Assembly (NCBI RefSeq): GCF_000826065.2
Contig: NZ_LN623539.1
Span: forward strand, 150,914 to 214,913
DNA length: 64,000 bases
Direction: 5' to 3'
Origin: Tessaracoccus massiliensis
GTDB lineage: Bacteria > Actinomycetota > Actinomycetes > Propionibacteriales > Propionibacteriaceae
The first letter of the stretch is position 1, and each line of letters begins with the position of its first letter. The position numbers and the translations under genes are program-made. The notes beneath the pieces were generated by a model. It had not been told where the DNA came from. It made no database searches and was given only the letters and a program-made list of their open reading frames with translations. Of this stretch, positions 52,127-60,550 are shown piece after piece.

Positions 52127-52765
52127 ATGCACGTCGACCATCTGATCTTCGCGACCGGCCCCGACGGCCTCAAGGCAGAGGCTGCCCGCCTGGCTGAAGC
52201 GCTGGGCACCGACTACAAGGACGGCGGGTTCCATCCCCGCTTCGGCACCCGTAACCACATCATCCCGCTGGCCGAAGGCCGCTACATCGAGGTGGTCGAG
52301 GTGCTGGACCACCCCGCAGCAGACAAGGCAGCCTTCGGGCAGGCCGTCCGCGCCCGCTCCGAGATGGGCGGCGGCTGGATGGGTTGGGTGGTCAGCGTCA
52401 ACGACATCTCCCCCTACGAGCAGCGCCTCGAGCGTTCCGCGGTCCCGGGTTCGCGCCAGTTTCCCGACGGCCGCCGCCTCGAATGGGCGCAGATCGGCAT
52501 CCGTGGCCTGATCGCGGATCCGCAGCTGCCCTACTTCCTGGAGTGGAAGTCGGATGACTCGCTGCGCCCCGCCGCGCTCCACGGCGACTGCGCCGTCAAG
52601 CAGTTGCAGATCTCCGGGTCCGCCGAGCGCCTCTCTGAGTGGCTCGACATCGAGATCGGTGAGGACATCGACGGCATCGGCATCGATCTGGTCGCCCCGC
52701 ACGGCACCCCCGGCATCAACTCGGTGACCTTCGAGACCGCCTCCAAGGGCACCGTCACCGTCTGA
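52127..52765 (+). CDS. VOC/glyoxalase-like domain protein
   Basis: A 212-residue protein of the glyoxalase-like (VOC) group. The start MHVDHLIFATGPDGLKAEAARL and the metal-site-like GGFHPRFGTRNHIIPL and YIEVVEVLDH follow the family pattern. No substrate can be deduced. It precedes radA by 29 bp on the same strand. Confidence 0.82.
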   Translation: MHVDHLIFATGPDGLKAEAARLAEALGTDYKDGGFHPRFGTRNHIIPLAEGRYIEVVEVLDHPAADKAAFGQAVRARSEMGGGWMGWVVSVNDISPYEQRLERSAVPGSRQFPDGRRLEWAQIGIRGLIADPQLPYFLEWKSDDSLRPAALHGDCAVKQLQISGSAERLSEWLDIEIGEDIDGIGIDLVAPHGTPGINSVTFETASKGTVTV

Positions 52766-52794
52766 TTGTCGGCCCCCTCGCCTAGGCTGCACGC

Positions 52795-54174
52795 GTGGCG
52801 AAGAAACAGGACACCTACACCTGCACCGAGTGCGGCTGGACCTCCGTACGGTGGGTCGGCCGCTGCGGCGAGTGCAACGCCTGGGGCACCGTCGTGGAAC
52901 GCGGCGCCCCCAAACTCAGGGCGGTCGCGTCGTCGGTGCCGTCGGAGCAGGCGGTGCCCATCTCCCAGGTGCCGACAGACACGGCGCAGCGCAAGCTGAC
53001 CACCATCGCGGAACTCGACAGGGTGTTGGGCGACGGTCTCGTGCCCGGCGCCGTCGTGCTGCTGGCGGGCGAGCCCGGGGTCGGCAAGTCCACGCTCCTG
53101 CTCGACGTGGCCGCCAAGTGGGCCCGCTCGGGCGAGAAGACGCTCTACATCTCCGGGGAGGAATCCGCCTCCCAGGTGCGGCTGCGCGCCGAGCGCACGG
53201 GCGCCGTCGACGATGCGCTGTACCTCGCCTCGGAGACGGATCTGGGCACGGTGCTGGGCCACATGGAACAGGTCCGCCCCACCCTGCTGGTTCTCGATTC
53301 GGTGCAGACCATCTCCACTGCGGAGGCCGACGGCGCCCCCGGCGGGCCCAGCCAGGTCCGGGAGATCACCGCGGCCATCGCGCGGGTTGCGAAGCGGGAG
53401 AACATGGCCGCCATCATCGTCGGGCACGTCACCAAGGACGGCGCCATCGCCGGTCCGCGCACCCTTGAGCACCTCGTCGACGTGGTGCTCACCTTCGAGG
53501 GAGACAAGCACTCGGGCTTCCGCATGGTGCGCGCGACGAAGAACCGCTACGGCCCGGCTGATGAGGTGGGGTGCTTCGAGATGAACGAGAAGGGCATCGT
53601 CGAGGTGCCGGACCCGTCCGGCCTGTTCACCACCGCCCAGAACGAGGCGGTGCCGGGCACCTGCGTCACCGTCACGATGGAGGGCAGGCGACCGCTGCTC
53701 TCAGAGATCCAGGCCCTCGTCGCCCCGTCGCCGCAGTCGTCTCCGCGGCGCACCACGCACGGCCTCGACGGCTCGCGGCTGGCCATGGTGCTGGCCGTCC
53801 TGGAGCGCAAGGTCGGCCTGAAGCTGTCACAGCACGACGTGTACGCCTCGACGGTGGGCGGCGCCCGCGTCACGGAACCGTCGGTGGACCTGGCCGTGGC
53901 CATCGCGGTGGTCACCGCTGCCCTGGACAGGCATTTCCCGCTGCGCCTGATCGCGCTCGGCGAGGTCGGCCTCGCCGGGGACCTGCGGCGGGTGCCGGGC
54001 GCGGAACGGCGGCTGGCCGAGGCCGCCCGGCTGGGTTTCGAGGTGGCGATCATCCCCACCGGCTCGCGCGACGTGACCACCCGCGTGCCGAAGCTGGGCA
54101 ACCTCCAGGTCATCGAGGTGCCCACGCTCTCGCAGGCGCTGATCCAGCTGAAGTTGGCGGATCCAGTTGGCTGA
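52795..54174 (+). CDS. radA: DNA repair protein RadA/Sms
   Basis: A RecA-like branch-migration ATPase. It is 459 residues. N-terminal zinc finger CTECGWTSVRWVGRCGECNAWG, Walker A LLAGEPGVGKSTLLLDVAAKW, Walker B TLLVLDSVQTI, the RadA-specific KNRYGPADEVGCFEM (KNRFG motif), and a Lon-like C-terminal domain (KLSQHDVYASTVGGARVTEPSVDLAVA). GTG start. The stop overlaps the TTG start of the MerR-HEAT gene. Confidence 0.96.
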   Translation: MAKKQDTYTCTECGWTSVRWVGRCGECNAWGTVVERGAPKLRAVASSVPSEQAVPISQVPTDTAQRKLTTIAELDRVLGDGLVPGAVVLLAGEPGVGKSTLLLDVAAKWARSGEKTLYISGEESASQVRLRAERTGAVDDALYLASETDLGTVLGHMEQVRPTLLVLDSVQTISTAEADGAPGGPSQVREITAAIARVAKRENMAAIIVGHVTKDGAIAGPRTLEHLVDVVLTFEGDKHSGFRMVRATKNRYGPADEVGCFEMNEKGIVEVPDPSGLFTTAQNEAVPGTCVTVTMEGRRPLLSEIQALVAPSPQSSPRRTTHGLDGSRLAMVLAVLERKVGLKLSQHDVYASTVGGARVTEPSVDLAVAIAVVTAALDRHFPLRLIALGEVGLAGDLRRVPGAERRLAEAARLGFEVAIIPTGSRDVTTRVPKLGNLQVIEVPTLSQALIQLKLADPVG

Positions 54175-55237
54175 GTGGCTGCGCATCGGCGAGGTGTCGC
54201 GGCTGACGGGGCTCACCCACCGGACCCTGCGCCACTACGATGATCTGGGCCTGCTGGTGCCCAGCGGGCGCTCCTATGCGGATTACCGCCTGTACTCTGG
54301 CGTGGACATGGAGCGGCTCTTGGCCATCCAGCACCTCAAATCCCTGGGTCTCAGCCTCGATGAGGTTCAGCAGGTCCTCGACGACCCGGGAGCGGACGCG
54401 GCCGAGATGATCGGCCGCCACATCGCGGCCACAGAGGGACGCATGGCGGCGGAGCAGCAGCGGCTCACACGGCTGCAACGGCTGCGCGACGCCGCGCAGA
54501 CCGGCTGGGAGGACGTGCTCGACGCCATCGGCGCCGGCGAGCGGTTGGCCCACACAGATCCCAGCGTCCGGTTCCGGGCGGCGCTCACAGAACACTCCGC
54601 CGCCTCCGTGGATGATCTCGTGGAGCGGCTGCGCTCAGATCCTGAGCCGGGCGTGCGCGAGGCCGCCACGTGGGCGTTGGTGCAGCGCGGCGCCGCGGCG
54701 ATGGACGCCATCTCCTCCCTGGCCGACGGCGACGAGCAGGCCCGCCACGCCCTGGCGCATGCGCTCGGCAAGCTGCGCGAGCCCGCCGGGGTGCCCACGC
54801 TGGCCGCGCTGCTGGCCGATTCCGCGGCGCCGGTGGCGGCGAAGGCCGCCTTCGGACTCGGCCAGATCGGCGGCGAGGCCGCCGTCGCGCCGCTCATCTC
54901 CGCTCTCGGCGACGAGCGGCAGGCAGTGCGGGAGGAGGCAGCCGCCAGCCTGGCACGCCTGCCGGAGGCCGCCGGCGCCCTACGGGACGCGGCGGCCGGC
55001 GGCCCTCCTCCTGTGCGGCTGCATGCGGTCGAGGCCCTGGGCAGCCACGCGGATCCGGCAGATGTGCCGGTGCTGATCAGCGGCCTGCGCGACGAGGATC
55101 CGGAGATCCGCCTCGCCGCGCTGCTCGCGCTGGGGCAGCGCCCGGAGCCGGCGGCCGCTCAGGCCGTCCGGGGCGAGGCGTCCTCGGTGGATCACCGCAT
55201 CCGCATGGTGGCCGAGCGGCTGGCCAGGTCGGACTGA
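54167..55237 (+). CDS. MerR-family regulator fused to HEAT repeats
   Basis: 356 residues. Residues about 5-75 are a MerR winged helix (LRIGEVSRLTGLTHRTLRHYDDLGLL, YRLYSGVDMERLLAIQHLKSLGLSLDEVQ). A coiled coil follows at about 80-115 (HIAATEGRMAAEQQRLTRLQRLRD). Residues about 130-356 are HEAT/PBS-lyase-type repeats (LRSDPEPGVREAATWALVQRG, LLADSAAPVAAKAAFGLGQIG, LGDERQAVREEAAASLARLP). MerR regulators usually carry a small-molecule pocket here. TTG start at 54167 overlaps the radA stop. Its 3-prime end overlaps the convergent HEAT gene by 46 bp. Confidence 0.88.
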   Translation: MAEWLRIGEVSRLTGLTHRTLRHYDDLGLLVPSGRSYADYRLYSGVDMERLLAIQHLKSLGLSLDEVQQVLDDPGADAAEMIGRHIAATEGRMAAEQQRLTRLQRLRDAAQTGWEDVLDAIGAGERLAHTDPSVRFRAALTEHSAASVDDLVERLRSDPEPGVREAATWALVQRGAAAMDAISSLADGDEQARHALAHALGKLREPAGVPTLAALLADSAAPVAAKAAFGLGQIGGEAAVAPLISALGDERQAVREEAAASLARLPEAAGALRDAAAGGPPPVRLHAVEALGSHADPADVPVLISGLRDEDPEIRLAALLALGQRPEPAAAQAVRGEASSVDHRIRMVAERLARSD

Positions 55238-55989
55238 CCGTCCTGGTGCTCAGCCAGGAAGCGACGCGCGACCGCGGCGAGCTGAGCATCATCGCCCTCC
55301 GCGACACGGGTCAGCGCCTCATCGGAGGCGGAGCCGAGCTGCCCCAGGGCGGAGACAGCGGCGAGCGCCACGTCGGCGTCCTCATCGGCAGCAGCGCGGG
55401 CCAGCGCCTCGGCGGCGGAATCCGCCTCGGGCCCACCCACGTAGCCCAGCGCCTCGGCGGCGTGCTCGCGCACCGCGGCGGACCCGTCGGTCAGTCGGGC
55501 GACGAGCGCGTCGACGCCGCCTTGGCCCAGCCTGCGGAACGCGTCGCTGAGGGCGTCGCGCTGCAGGTGGTCGCCATCGCCGAGGCGGGCGGCCAGGTCT
55601 TCTGCGGCCAGGCGTCCGCCGGTGTTCGCGGCGGCCCGGTAGGCCTTGAGCGCCACGTCGACGTGCTCGTCGGCCACCAGGCCGCGGACGTGCTCGAAGT
55701 GCTCGGGGTTGCCCACCTTGCTCACGACGTGGGCGCCGGTGAAGCGCTCGTGCTCGGAGTCGCTCTTCAGGAGGGCGAGGATCTCGTCGTTGGCCTCATC
55801 GGCGTGCTGGACCACGGCCCAGGTGAGGTCTTCCTTCACGCGGCCGTCGGTTTCGGTCTTCAGATGCGCGAGGAGGGCCGGCACGATCGCGGGATCCTGG
55901 AGGGACCCCAGCGCGAGCGCGGCGTGACGCCGGTCGGTGCCGACGGTGGAATCGAGCTGCTTGATCAGGGTCTGGACGTTACGTGTCAT
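55192..55989 (-). CDS. HEAT-repeat protein under a MerR-type promoter
   Basis: A 265-residue all-helical protein built of HEAT repeats (GTDRRHAALALGSLQDPAIVPALLAHL, SEHERFTGAHVVSKVGNPEHFEHV, LTDGSAAVREHAAEALGYVGGPE, DEDADVALAAVSALGQLGS). No catalytic motif; probably a protein-binding scaffold or sensor. ATG 55989 has no ribosome site but lies 7 bp after a -10 box, so the mRNA seems leaderless. It is convergent with the MerR-HEAT gene and divergent from the ABC1 kinase. Confidence 0.85.
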   Translation of the reverse strand: MTRNVQTLIKQLDSTVGTDRRHAALALGSLQDPAIVPALLAHLKTETDGRVKEDLTWAVVQHADEANDEILALLKSDSEHERFTGAHVVSKVGNPEHFEHVRGLVADEHVDVALKAYRAAANTGGRLAAEDLAARLGDGDHLQRDALSDAFRRLGQGGVDALVARLTDGSAAVREHAAEALGYVGGPEADSAAEALARAAADEDADVALAAVSALGQLGSASDEALTRVAEGDDAQLAAVARRFLAEHQDGQSDLASRSATMRMR

Positions 55990-55996
55990 GGTGATG

Positions 55997-56027
55997 AAGC
56001 TAAAGCCTCACGTCGCGTGAGGGTCAA
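55997..56027 (-). promoter_or_regulatory. MerR-type promoter with 19-bp spacer and palindrome
   Basis: On the minus strand TTGACC (56027-56022) and TAGCTT (56002-55997) are 19 bp apart. The palindrome CCTCACGTCGCGTGAGG (56006-56022, plus strand) fills the spacer and slightly overlaps the -35. The overlong spacer holding the dyad is the classical MerR arrangement, and the obvious regulator is the MerR-HEAT protein next door. Confidence 0.82.
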
Positions 56028-56086
56028 ACGCGCCTGCGAGGAACCGCCCCCACTAGGCTGTTTACATCACGAGACAAGGAGCAGCG

Positions 56087-57772
56087 ATGCCGGATCTGGC
56101 CATGATCACGAGGCTGGGCACCCTCATGGTGCGCCACATGGGCGCCTTCAACGCGCAGACCTCCGACATCCCGGGCGACGACGCCCGCAGCTCGGCCACC
56201 GCGAAGGACGCGCAGAGCTTCACCGAATCCCTGGAGGAGATGGGCCCCACCTTCATCAAGTTCGGCCAGCTGCTATCCACGCGGCAGGACCTGCTGCCGC
56301 CGGCCTACACCGACGCGCTCAGCCGGCTGCAGGACGGCGTCACGCAGGTTGACGTCGAGGAGATCCACCAGCAGGTCGAGGCATCGCTGGGGGCACCCGT
56401 CAGGGCGATGTTCGAGGAGTTCGACGACGCTCCCCTCGCGGCGGCATCCTTGGCGCAGGTGCACCGCGCCGTGACGAAATCCGGGCGCGACGTGGTGGTC
56501 AAGGTGCTGCGCCCCGGCGTGCGCGCCAAGGTGCGCTCCGATCTGGATTCCCTGGGCGACCTCGCGGATTTCGCCGACAAGAACACCCCCGTCGGCCCCA
56601 GGCTGGGTGCCGCCCGCATGCTGGGGCAGTTCCGCCGCTCCATGGCCGACGAACTGGACTACCGCAAGGAGGCCGCCAACCTGCGGCTCTTCGCCGAGCT
56701 CGCCGAGCCGGAGCCGGATCTGGTGCTGCCGGCGCCCATTCCGGATTACTGCACCGACGACGTGCTGACGCTGGAGTACATGCCGGGCAAGAAGATCACC
56801 GACGTAGGCCCCGTCGAGCTGCTCGACGTCGACGGCGAGGCTCTGGCGGCTGCACTCTTCCGGTTCATGCTGAAGGCGATGCTCGTCGACGGCATCCTCC
56901 ACGCCGATCCCCACCCGGGCAACCTGTTCCTCACGCCGGATCACCGCATCGCGATCCTCGACGTGGGCATGGTGGTGCGGCTACCCGTCCGGGTCCGCAC
57001 CTCGTTGGTGAAGCTGCTGGTGGCCATCGGGGACTCCGACGGCGAGGCCGCCGCGCTCATTCTGGCCGGTATGGGCCACCCGTTGGAGAACTACGACGCC
57101 GCGGCGTTCCGAGACGAGGTCTCCCACCTGGTCTCCTCCACCCTGTCGATGGATTCGGAACTGCAGGTGGGCACCGTCCTGATGGAGTTGGCCCGCATCT
57201 CCGGCGAGCACCACCTGCGTCCGCCGGCCGAGATGACGATGGTGGGCAAGGCGCTGCTGAACCTGGACCAGACCACCCAACACCTCGACCCGGATTTCAC
57301 CCCCATCGACGCTATCCGCGCCAACATCCCCACCATCCTCCAGGCGGGCCTGGCGCCGAGTGCCGGACAGACCCTCCTGGGTGGCATCGAGGGCAAGGAG
57401 TTCGTCGAGCGGCTCCCCCGCCGCGCCAACCGCATCCTGGATTCCCTCGCCGAGGGCGAGCTGAGCTTCCGCGTCAAGGCCCTGGATGAGCACCGGCTGT
57501 TCATGGTGCTGCACCAGCTCGCCAACCGGTTGTCGATGGCGCTGATCCTGGCCGCAATCACCATCGCGGCAGCGCTGCTCATGTTCGCCGACGTCGGCCC
57601 CCGCCTGTTCGGCTACTCGGCGCTGGGCGTGGTCTTCTTCCTCCTCGCCGCCGTCGGCGGGATGGTGATGGTCGTCGCCATCCTGCTCGAGGACCGGCCC
57701 TCCGCCCGCAAGGTGAAGCACGCCGAACGCCGGCGTCGCCTCTCCGACGACGCACCCACGCGCGTAGACTGA
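56087..57772 (+). CDS. ABC1/UbiB/ADCK atypical kinase-like membrane protein
   Basis: 561 residues. KxGQ motif FIKFGQLLSTRQDLLPPAY near residue 53, alanine-rich nucleotide loop PLAAASLAQVHRA, catalytic lysine VVVKVLRPG, and the catalytic/metal loop GILHADPHPGNLFLTPDHRIAILDVGMV. Two C-terminal spans (about 485-505 and 510-535) anchor it. UbiB-family proteins support isoprenoid quinone or lipid metabolism; an actinobacterium would make menaquinone, so the role here is open. AAGGAG precedes ATG 56087. Confidence 0.92.
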   Translation: MPDLAMITRLGTLMVRHMGAFNAQTSDIPGDDARSSATAKDAQSFTESLEEMGPTFIKFGQLLSTRQDLLPPAYTDALSRLQDGVTQVDVEEIHQQVEASLGAPVRAMFEEFDDAPLAAASLAQVHRAVTKSGRDVVVKVLRPGVRAKVRSDLDSLGDLADFADKNTPVGPRLGAARMLGQFRRSMADELDYRKEAANLRLFAELAEPEPDLVLPAPIPDYCTDDVLTLEYMPGKKITDVGPVELLDVDGEALAAALFRFMLKAMLVDGILHADPHPGNLFLTPDHRIAILDVGMVVRLPVRVRTSLVKLLVAIGDSDGEAAALILAGMGHPLENYDAAAFRDEVSHLVSSTLSMDSELQVGTVLMELARISGEHHLRPPAEMTMVGKALLNLDQTTQHLDPDFTPIDAIRANIPTILQAGLAPSAGQTLLGGIEGKEFVERLPRRANRILDSLAEGELSFRVKALDEHRLFMVLHQLANRLSMALILAAITIAAALLMFADVGPRLFGYSALGVVFFLLAAVGGMVMVVAILLEDRPSARKVKHAERRRRLSDDAPTRVD

Positions 57773-57794
57773 CGCCACCCACGAAGGAGTTGAC

Positions 57795-58832
57795 GTGCCA
57801 AGGACCGCCATCCGCCGCTACCTGAAGCTGCTCGCGCCAGGTACTCAGTTGCGCGGAGGGCTGGACCGCATCCTGCTGGGCCGCACCGGCGCACTGATCG
57901 TGCTGGGCAACAACGCCAAGGTGCAGCAGGTGTGCTCCGGCGGCTTCCAGATCGGCGTCGACTGCACCGAGCAGAACCTTCGCGAGCTTGCCAAGCTCGA
58001 CGGCGCCATCGTCTTGTCCAACGACCTCAGCCGCATCGTCGCGGCCGGCGTGCACCTCGTCCCGGCCGGCGGCCTCCCCACCGCCGAGACCGGCACGCGG
58101 CACCGCTCCGCAGACCGGACGGCGCAGGCAGCCGGCGTACCGGTGGTGACGGTGTCGGCCTCGATGAACACGGTCTCGCTGTTCCACGGCGGCCGCCGCC
58201 ACCCCGTCGAGACGGTTGCCCAGGGCATCAGCCGGGCCAACCAGACCCTCGCCACCCTGTCGCGCGTCGTGACGCGGCTCACGGATCAGCTCGACCAGTT
58301 CACGCTCCTGGAGATCGGCGAGCAGGTGACGTTGCGCGACCTCACCCATGTCGCCCACCGGCTGGAGCTCACCCGCAGGCTTTCGGTGGAGATGCAGTTC
58401 CACGTGGACGTCCTGGGCGTGGAGGGGCGGCTGGTGTCGCTGCAGCACGCAGAGTTGGCCAGCCACTTCGACGGGATCGCCGATCTGCTGACCGAGGATT
58501 ACGCCCACAACCTGACCGATCCGGCAGGTTTCGACCTGCTGGCGTTGCACAACTTCTCCCCCGAGGAGCTGTTCAGCAGCTCGCTGGTCGCCGAGCGGCT
58601 GGGGTTCAGCGCCAACCTCGAGCAACCCCTCACGACGAGGGGCGTGCGGCTGCTGTCGCGCGTGGGTCGCCTGCCGGTGCCGATCGTCACCAAGCTGGTG
58701 GAGCGGTACTCGTTGCAGGAGATGTTCGGCGCCTCGGTGACGCAGTTGATGGAGATCGACGGCATCGGCCCGCAGCGGGCCCGCCAGATCCGCGACGCCC
58801 TGCTGCGGATCACGGAATCCTCCGGCCCCTGA
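57795..58832 (+). CDS. disA: DNA integrity scanning protein DisA (diadenylate cyclase)
   Basis: Makes cyclic di-AMP and scans DNA for branched structures. It is 345 residues. The diadenylate cyclase domain has DGA in LAKLDGAIVLSND near residue 73 and RHR in TGTRHRSADRTAQ near 105. A long helical spine follows, and a C-terminal HhH domain (LMEIDGIGPQRARQIRDALLRI). RadA binds and inhibits DisA in other bacteria, and the genes are usually adjacent; here four kilobases lie between. GTG start. Confidence 0.96.
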   Translation: MPRTAIRRYLKLLAPGTQLRGGLDRILLGRTGALIVLGNNAKVQQVCSGGFQIGVDCTEQNLRELAKLDGAIVLSNDLSRIVAAGVHLVPAGGLPTAETGTRHRSADRTAQAAGVPVVTVSASMNTVSLFHGGRRHPVETVAQGISRANQTLATLSRVVTRLTDQLDQFTLLEIGEQVTLRDLTHVAHRLELTRRLSVEMQFHVDVLGVEGRLVSLQHAELASHFDGIADLLTEDYAHNLTDPAGFDLLALHNFSPEELFSSSLVAERLGFSANLEQPLTTRGVRLLSRVGRLPVPIVTKLVERYSLQEMFGASVTQLMEIDGIGPQRARQIRDALLRITESSGP

Positions 58833-58937
58833 GCATCCCCCATCAACGGCGACGTCGCCCACGAGGCGAACCGCTGAGCGAGCACTCTTCTTTCCCCGAC
58901 CCCGGCGGAGCATCGCGGTGATCCAGGTGCCGGACAC

Positions 58938-58984
58938 GCTGCGGGGGCCCTTCGTCGCCGCGCGGGGCGCGACGCTCAGGGACC
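58938..58984. repeat. GGGCCC...CTCAGGGACC intergenic repeat
   Basis: The stretch from GGACACGCTGCGGGGGCCCT to CGACGCTCAGGGACCAGC is repeated with small changes at 59321-59363 and related to 42680-42724. The pair brackets the composite element at 58995-59272. Confidence 0.55.
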
Positions 58985-58994
58985 AGCGACGCGT

Positions 58995-59175
58995 GAAGGA
59001 GTGGCCGGGGTCGGGGGGATGCAAGTGCTTCTCCGGCACCGACCCGAACCCAGGTCCCTAGTTGCCCGACAACGGCGACCAACCACCACGCACCCCGACA
59101 CCGGACACTCCGGCAACTACGCCAGCAACGGTTTCGGCCCTGAACACCTGCACCAGAAGCGCTAAAGCCGAGGGT
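58995..59175. repeat. Composite repeat, second module, copy C (inverted)
   Basis: Runs GAAGGAGTGGCCGGGGTC, ATGCAAGTGCTTCTCCGGCA, CTAGTTGCCCGACAACGGCG, CACCGGACACTCCGGCAAC, opposite in orientation to the copies at 42867 and 49146. No gene is seen between 58833 and the riboswitch at 59385. Confidence 0.75.
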
Positions 59176-59272
59176 GGGGGATGAAGGACGCGAGTTTCGA
59201 GGCCACCCCGGGACGCGGCAGCGCAAGGTCGCCGTCCAAGCGTGAGGGCAACACTCGCGTCCTTCTTCCCCC
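59176..59272. repeat. 97-bp inverted-repeat element, copy C (inverted)
   Basis: Arms 59176-59195 (GGGGGATGAAGGACGCGAGT) and 59253-59272 match at 19 of 20; total again 97 bp. The centre shares GGCGACCTTGCGC-like and CCGTCCAAG blocks with copies A and B on the other strand. Confidence 0.85.
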
Positions 59273-59384
59273 AGCCTCGGCGGAACCCACCCGCGGTGGA
59301 ACAGGAGACAGACACGCTGCGGCGGCCCTGCGTCGCCGCGCGGGGCGCGACGCTCAGGGACCGGCTGCTATGGTGGGCGGCGAA

Positions 59385-59470
59385 CACAGGGGAGCGCCAC
59401 TGGGGCGCTGAGAGTGCGGATCACCGCAGACCCTCAAACCTGATCCGGTTCGTACCGGCGTAGGGAGTTG
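59385..59470 (+). ncRNA. TPP riboswitch (THI box)
   Basis: Contains the conserved blocks of the thiamine pyrophosphate aptamer in order: CAGGGGAGCGCC, GGGGCGCTGAGAGTG, GCAGACCCTCAAACCTGATC, CGGTTCGTACCGGCGTAGGGA. It lies 46 bp before the thiB ATG. A hairpin CTCGGCG-TGC-CGCCGAG (59479-59495) then sits between aptamer and the AAGGAG ribosome site, so control may be at translation. Confidence 0.93.
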
Positions 59471-59515
59471 GGATTCTCCTCGGCGTGCCGCCGAGCCCTC
59501 CGAGAAGGAGTGGAT

Positions 59516-60550
59516 ATGAAGTTCATCACCAAGGGCGCAGCAGTCCTCGCTGTGCTGGCTCTGGCGGCCTGCGGCGGCAACGCATCGGATCCCGCCCCCG
59601 AAGGCGGGTCCACGGCGGAGACCACGTCGTCGGACACGCTCACGGTGGTCACGCACGGTTCCTTCGAGTTGCCGGAGGAGCTGACGGCGAAGTTCGCCGA
59701 GGATTCCGGTCTCGAGGTCACCTACGTGCAGCCCGGCGACGCTGGCGCCATGGTCAACCAGCTCATCCTCACCAAGGACTCTCCGTTGGGTGATGTGGTG
59801 TACGGCATCGACAACACGTACGCTTCCCGCGCCTGGGATGAGGGTGTCCTCTCCGAGTACGAATCGGAGGCGCTCCCCTCCACGTCCGCACAGTTCAAGG
59901 CAGAGGGACTGACGCCCATCGACTTCGGCGACGTGTGCATCAACGCGGACACCGAGTGGTTCGAGAAGAAGAACCTCGACGTGCCCGCCACGCTCGACGA
60001 CCTGGTTAAGCCCGAGTACAAGGATCTGCTCGTGGTGACCAACCCGGCGTCCTCCTCCCCCGGGCTGTCGTTCGTGCTGGCCACCATCGGCGCCAAGGGC
60101 GATGGCTGGCTGGACTACTGGGCCGCGCTGAAGGACAACGGGGTGAAGGTGGCCTCCGGTTGGACGGAGGCGTACTACACCGATTTCTCCGGCGCCGATG
60201 GAGAGGGCCCCTACCCGCTGGTGCTGAGCTATGCGTCGTCGCCGGCCTACGCCCCGACCACCGAGGCGTTGCTGGAGACCTGCTTCCGGCAGGTCGAGTA
60301 CGCAGGCGTCATCAAGGGCACGCAGAACGAGGAGGGCGCCCGCGCCTTCATCGACTTCCTGCTGAGCCCCGAGGTGCAGGCCGCCTTCCCCGAGTCGATG
60401 TACATGTACCCCGTGGTCACCGACACCGAACTGCCCGAGGAATGGGCCGCCAACGCACCGCTGGCCACCAGCCCCATCGAGGTCGACTCCGCGGAGATCG
60501 ACGCCAACCGCGAGCAGTGGATTCGCAGCTGGACCGAGGCCATGGGTTGA
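59516..60550 (+). CDS. thiB: Thiamine ABC transporter, substrate-binding lipoprotein
   Basis: Binds thiamine or its phosphates outside the membrane. It is 344 residues. Lipobox LALAACGGN (cysteine at about residue 19), then a periplasmic binding fold with VVTHGSFELPEELTAKF, GDVVYGIDNTYASRA, PIDFGDVCINADTEWF, VLSYASSPAY. It sits directly behind the TPP riboswitch, which supports the substrate. AAGGAG before the ATG. The stop overlaps the thiP start. Confidence 0.94.
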   Translation: MKFITKGAAVLAVLALAACGGNASDPAPEGGSTAETTSSDTLTVVTHGSFELPEELTAKFAEDSGLEVTYVQPGDAGAMVNQLILTKDSPLGDVVYGIDNTYASRAWDEGVLSEYESEALPSTSAQFKAEGLTPIDFGDVCINADTEWFEKKNLDVPATLDDLVKPEYKDLLVVTNPASSSPGLSFVLATIGAKGDGWLDYWAALKDNGVKVASGWTEAYYTDFSGADGEGPYPLVLSYASSPAYAPTTEALLETCFRQVEYAGVIKGTQNEEGARAFIDFLLSPEVQAAFPESMYMYPVVTDTELPEEWAANAPLATSPIEVDSAEIDANREQWIRSWTEAMG

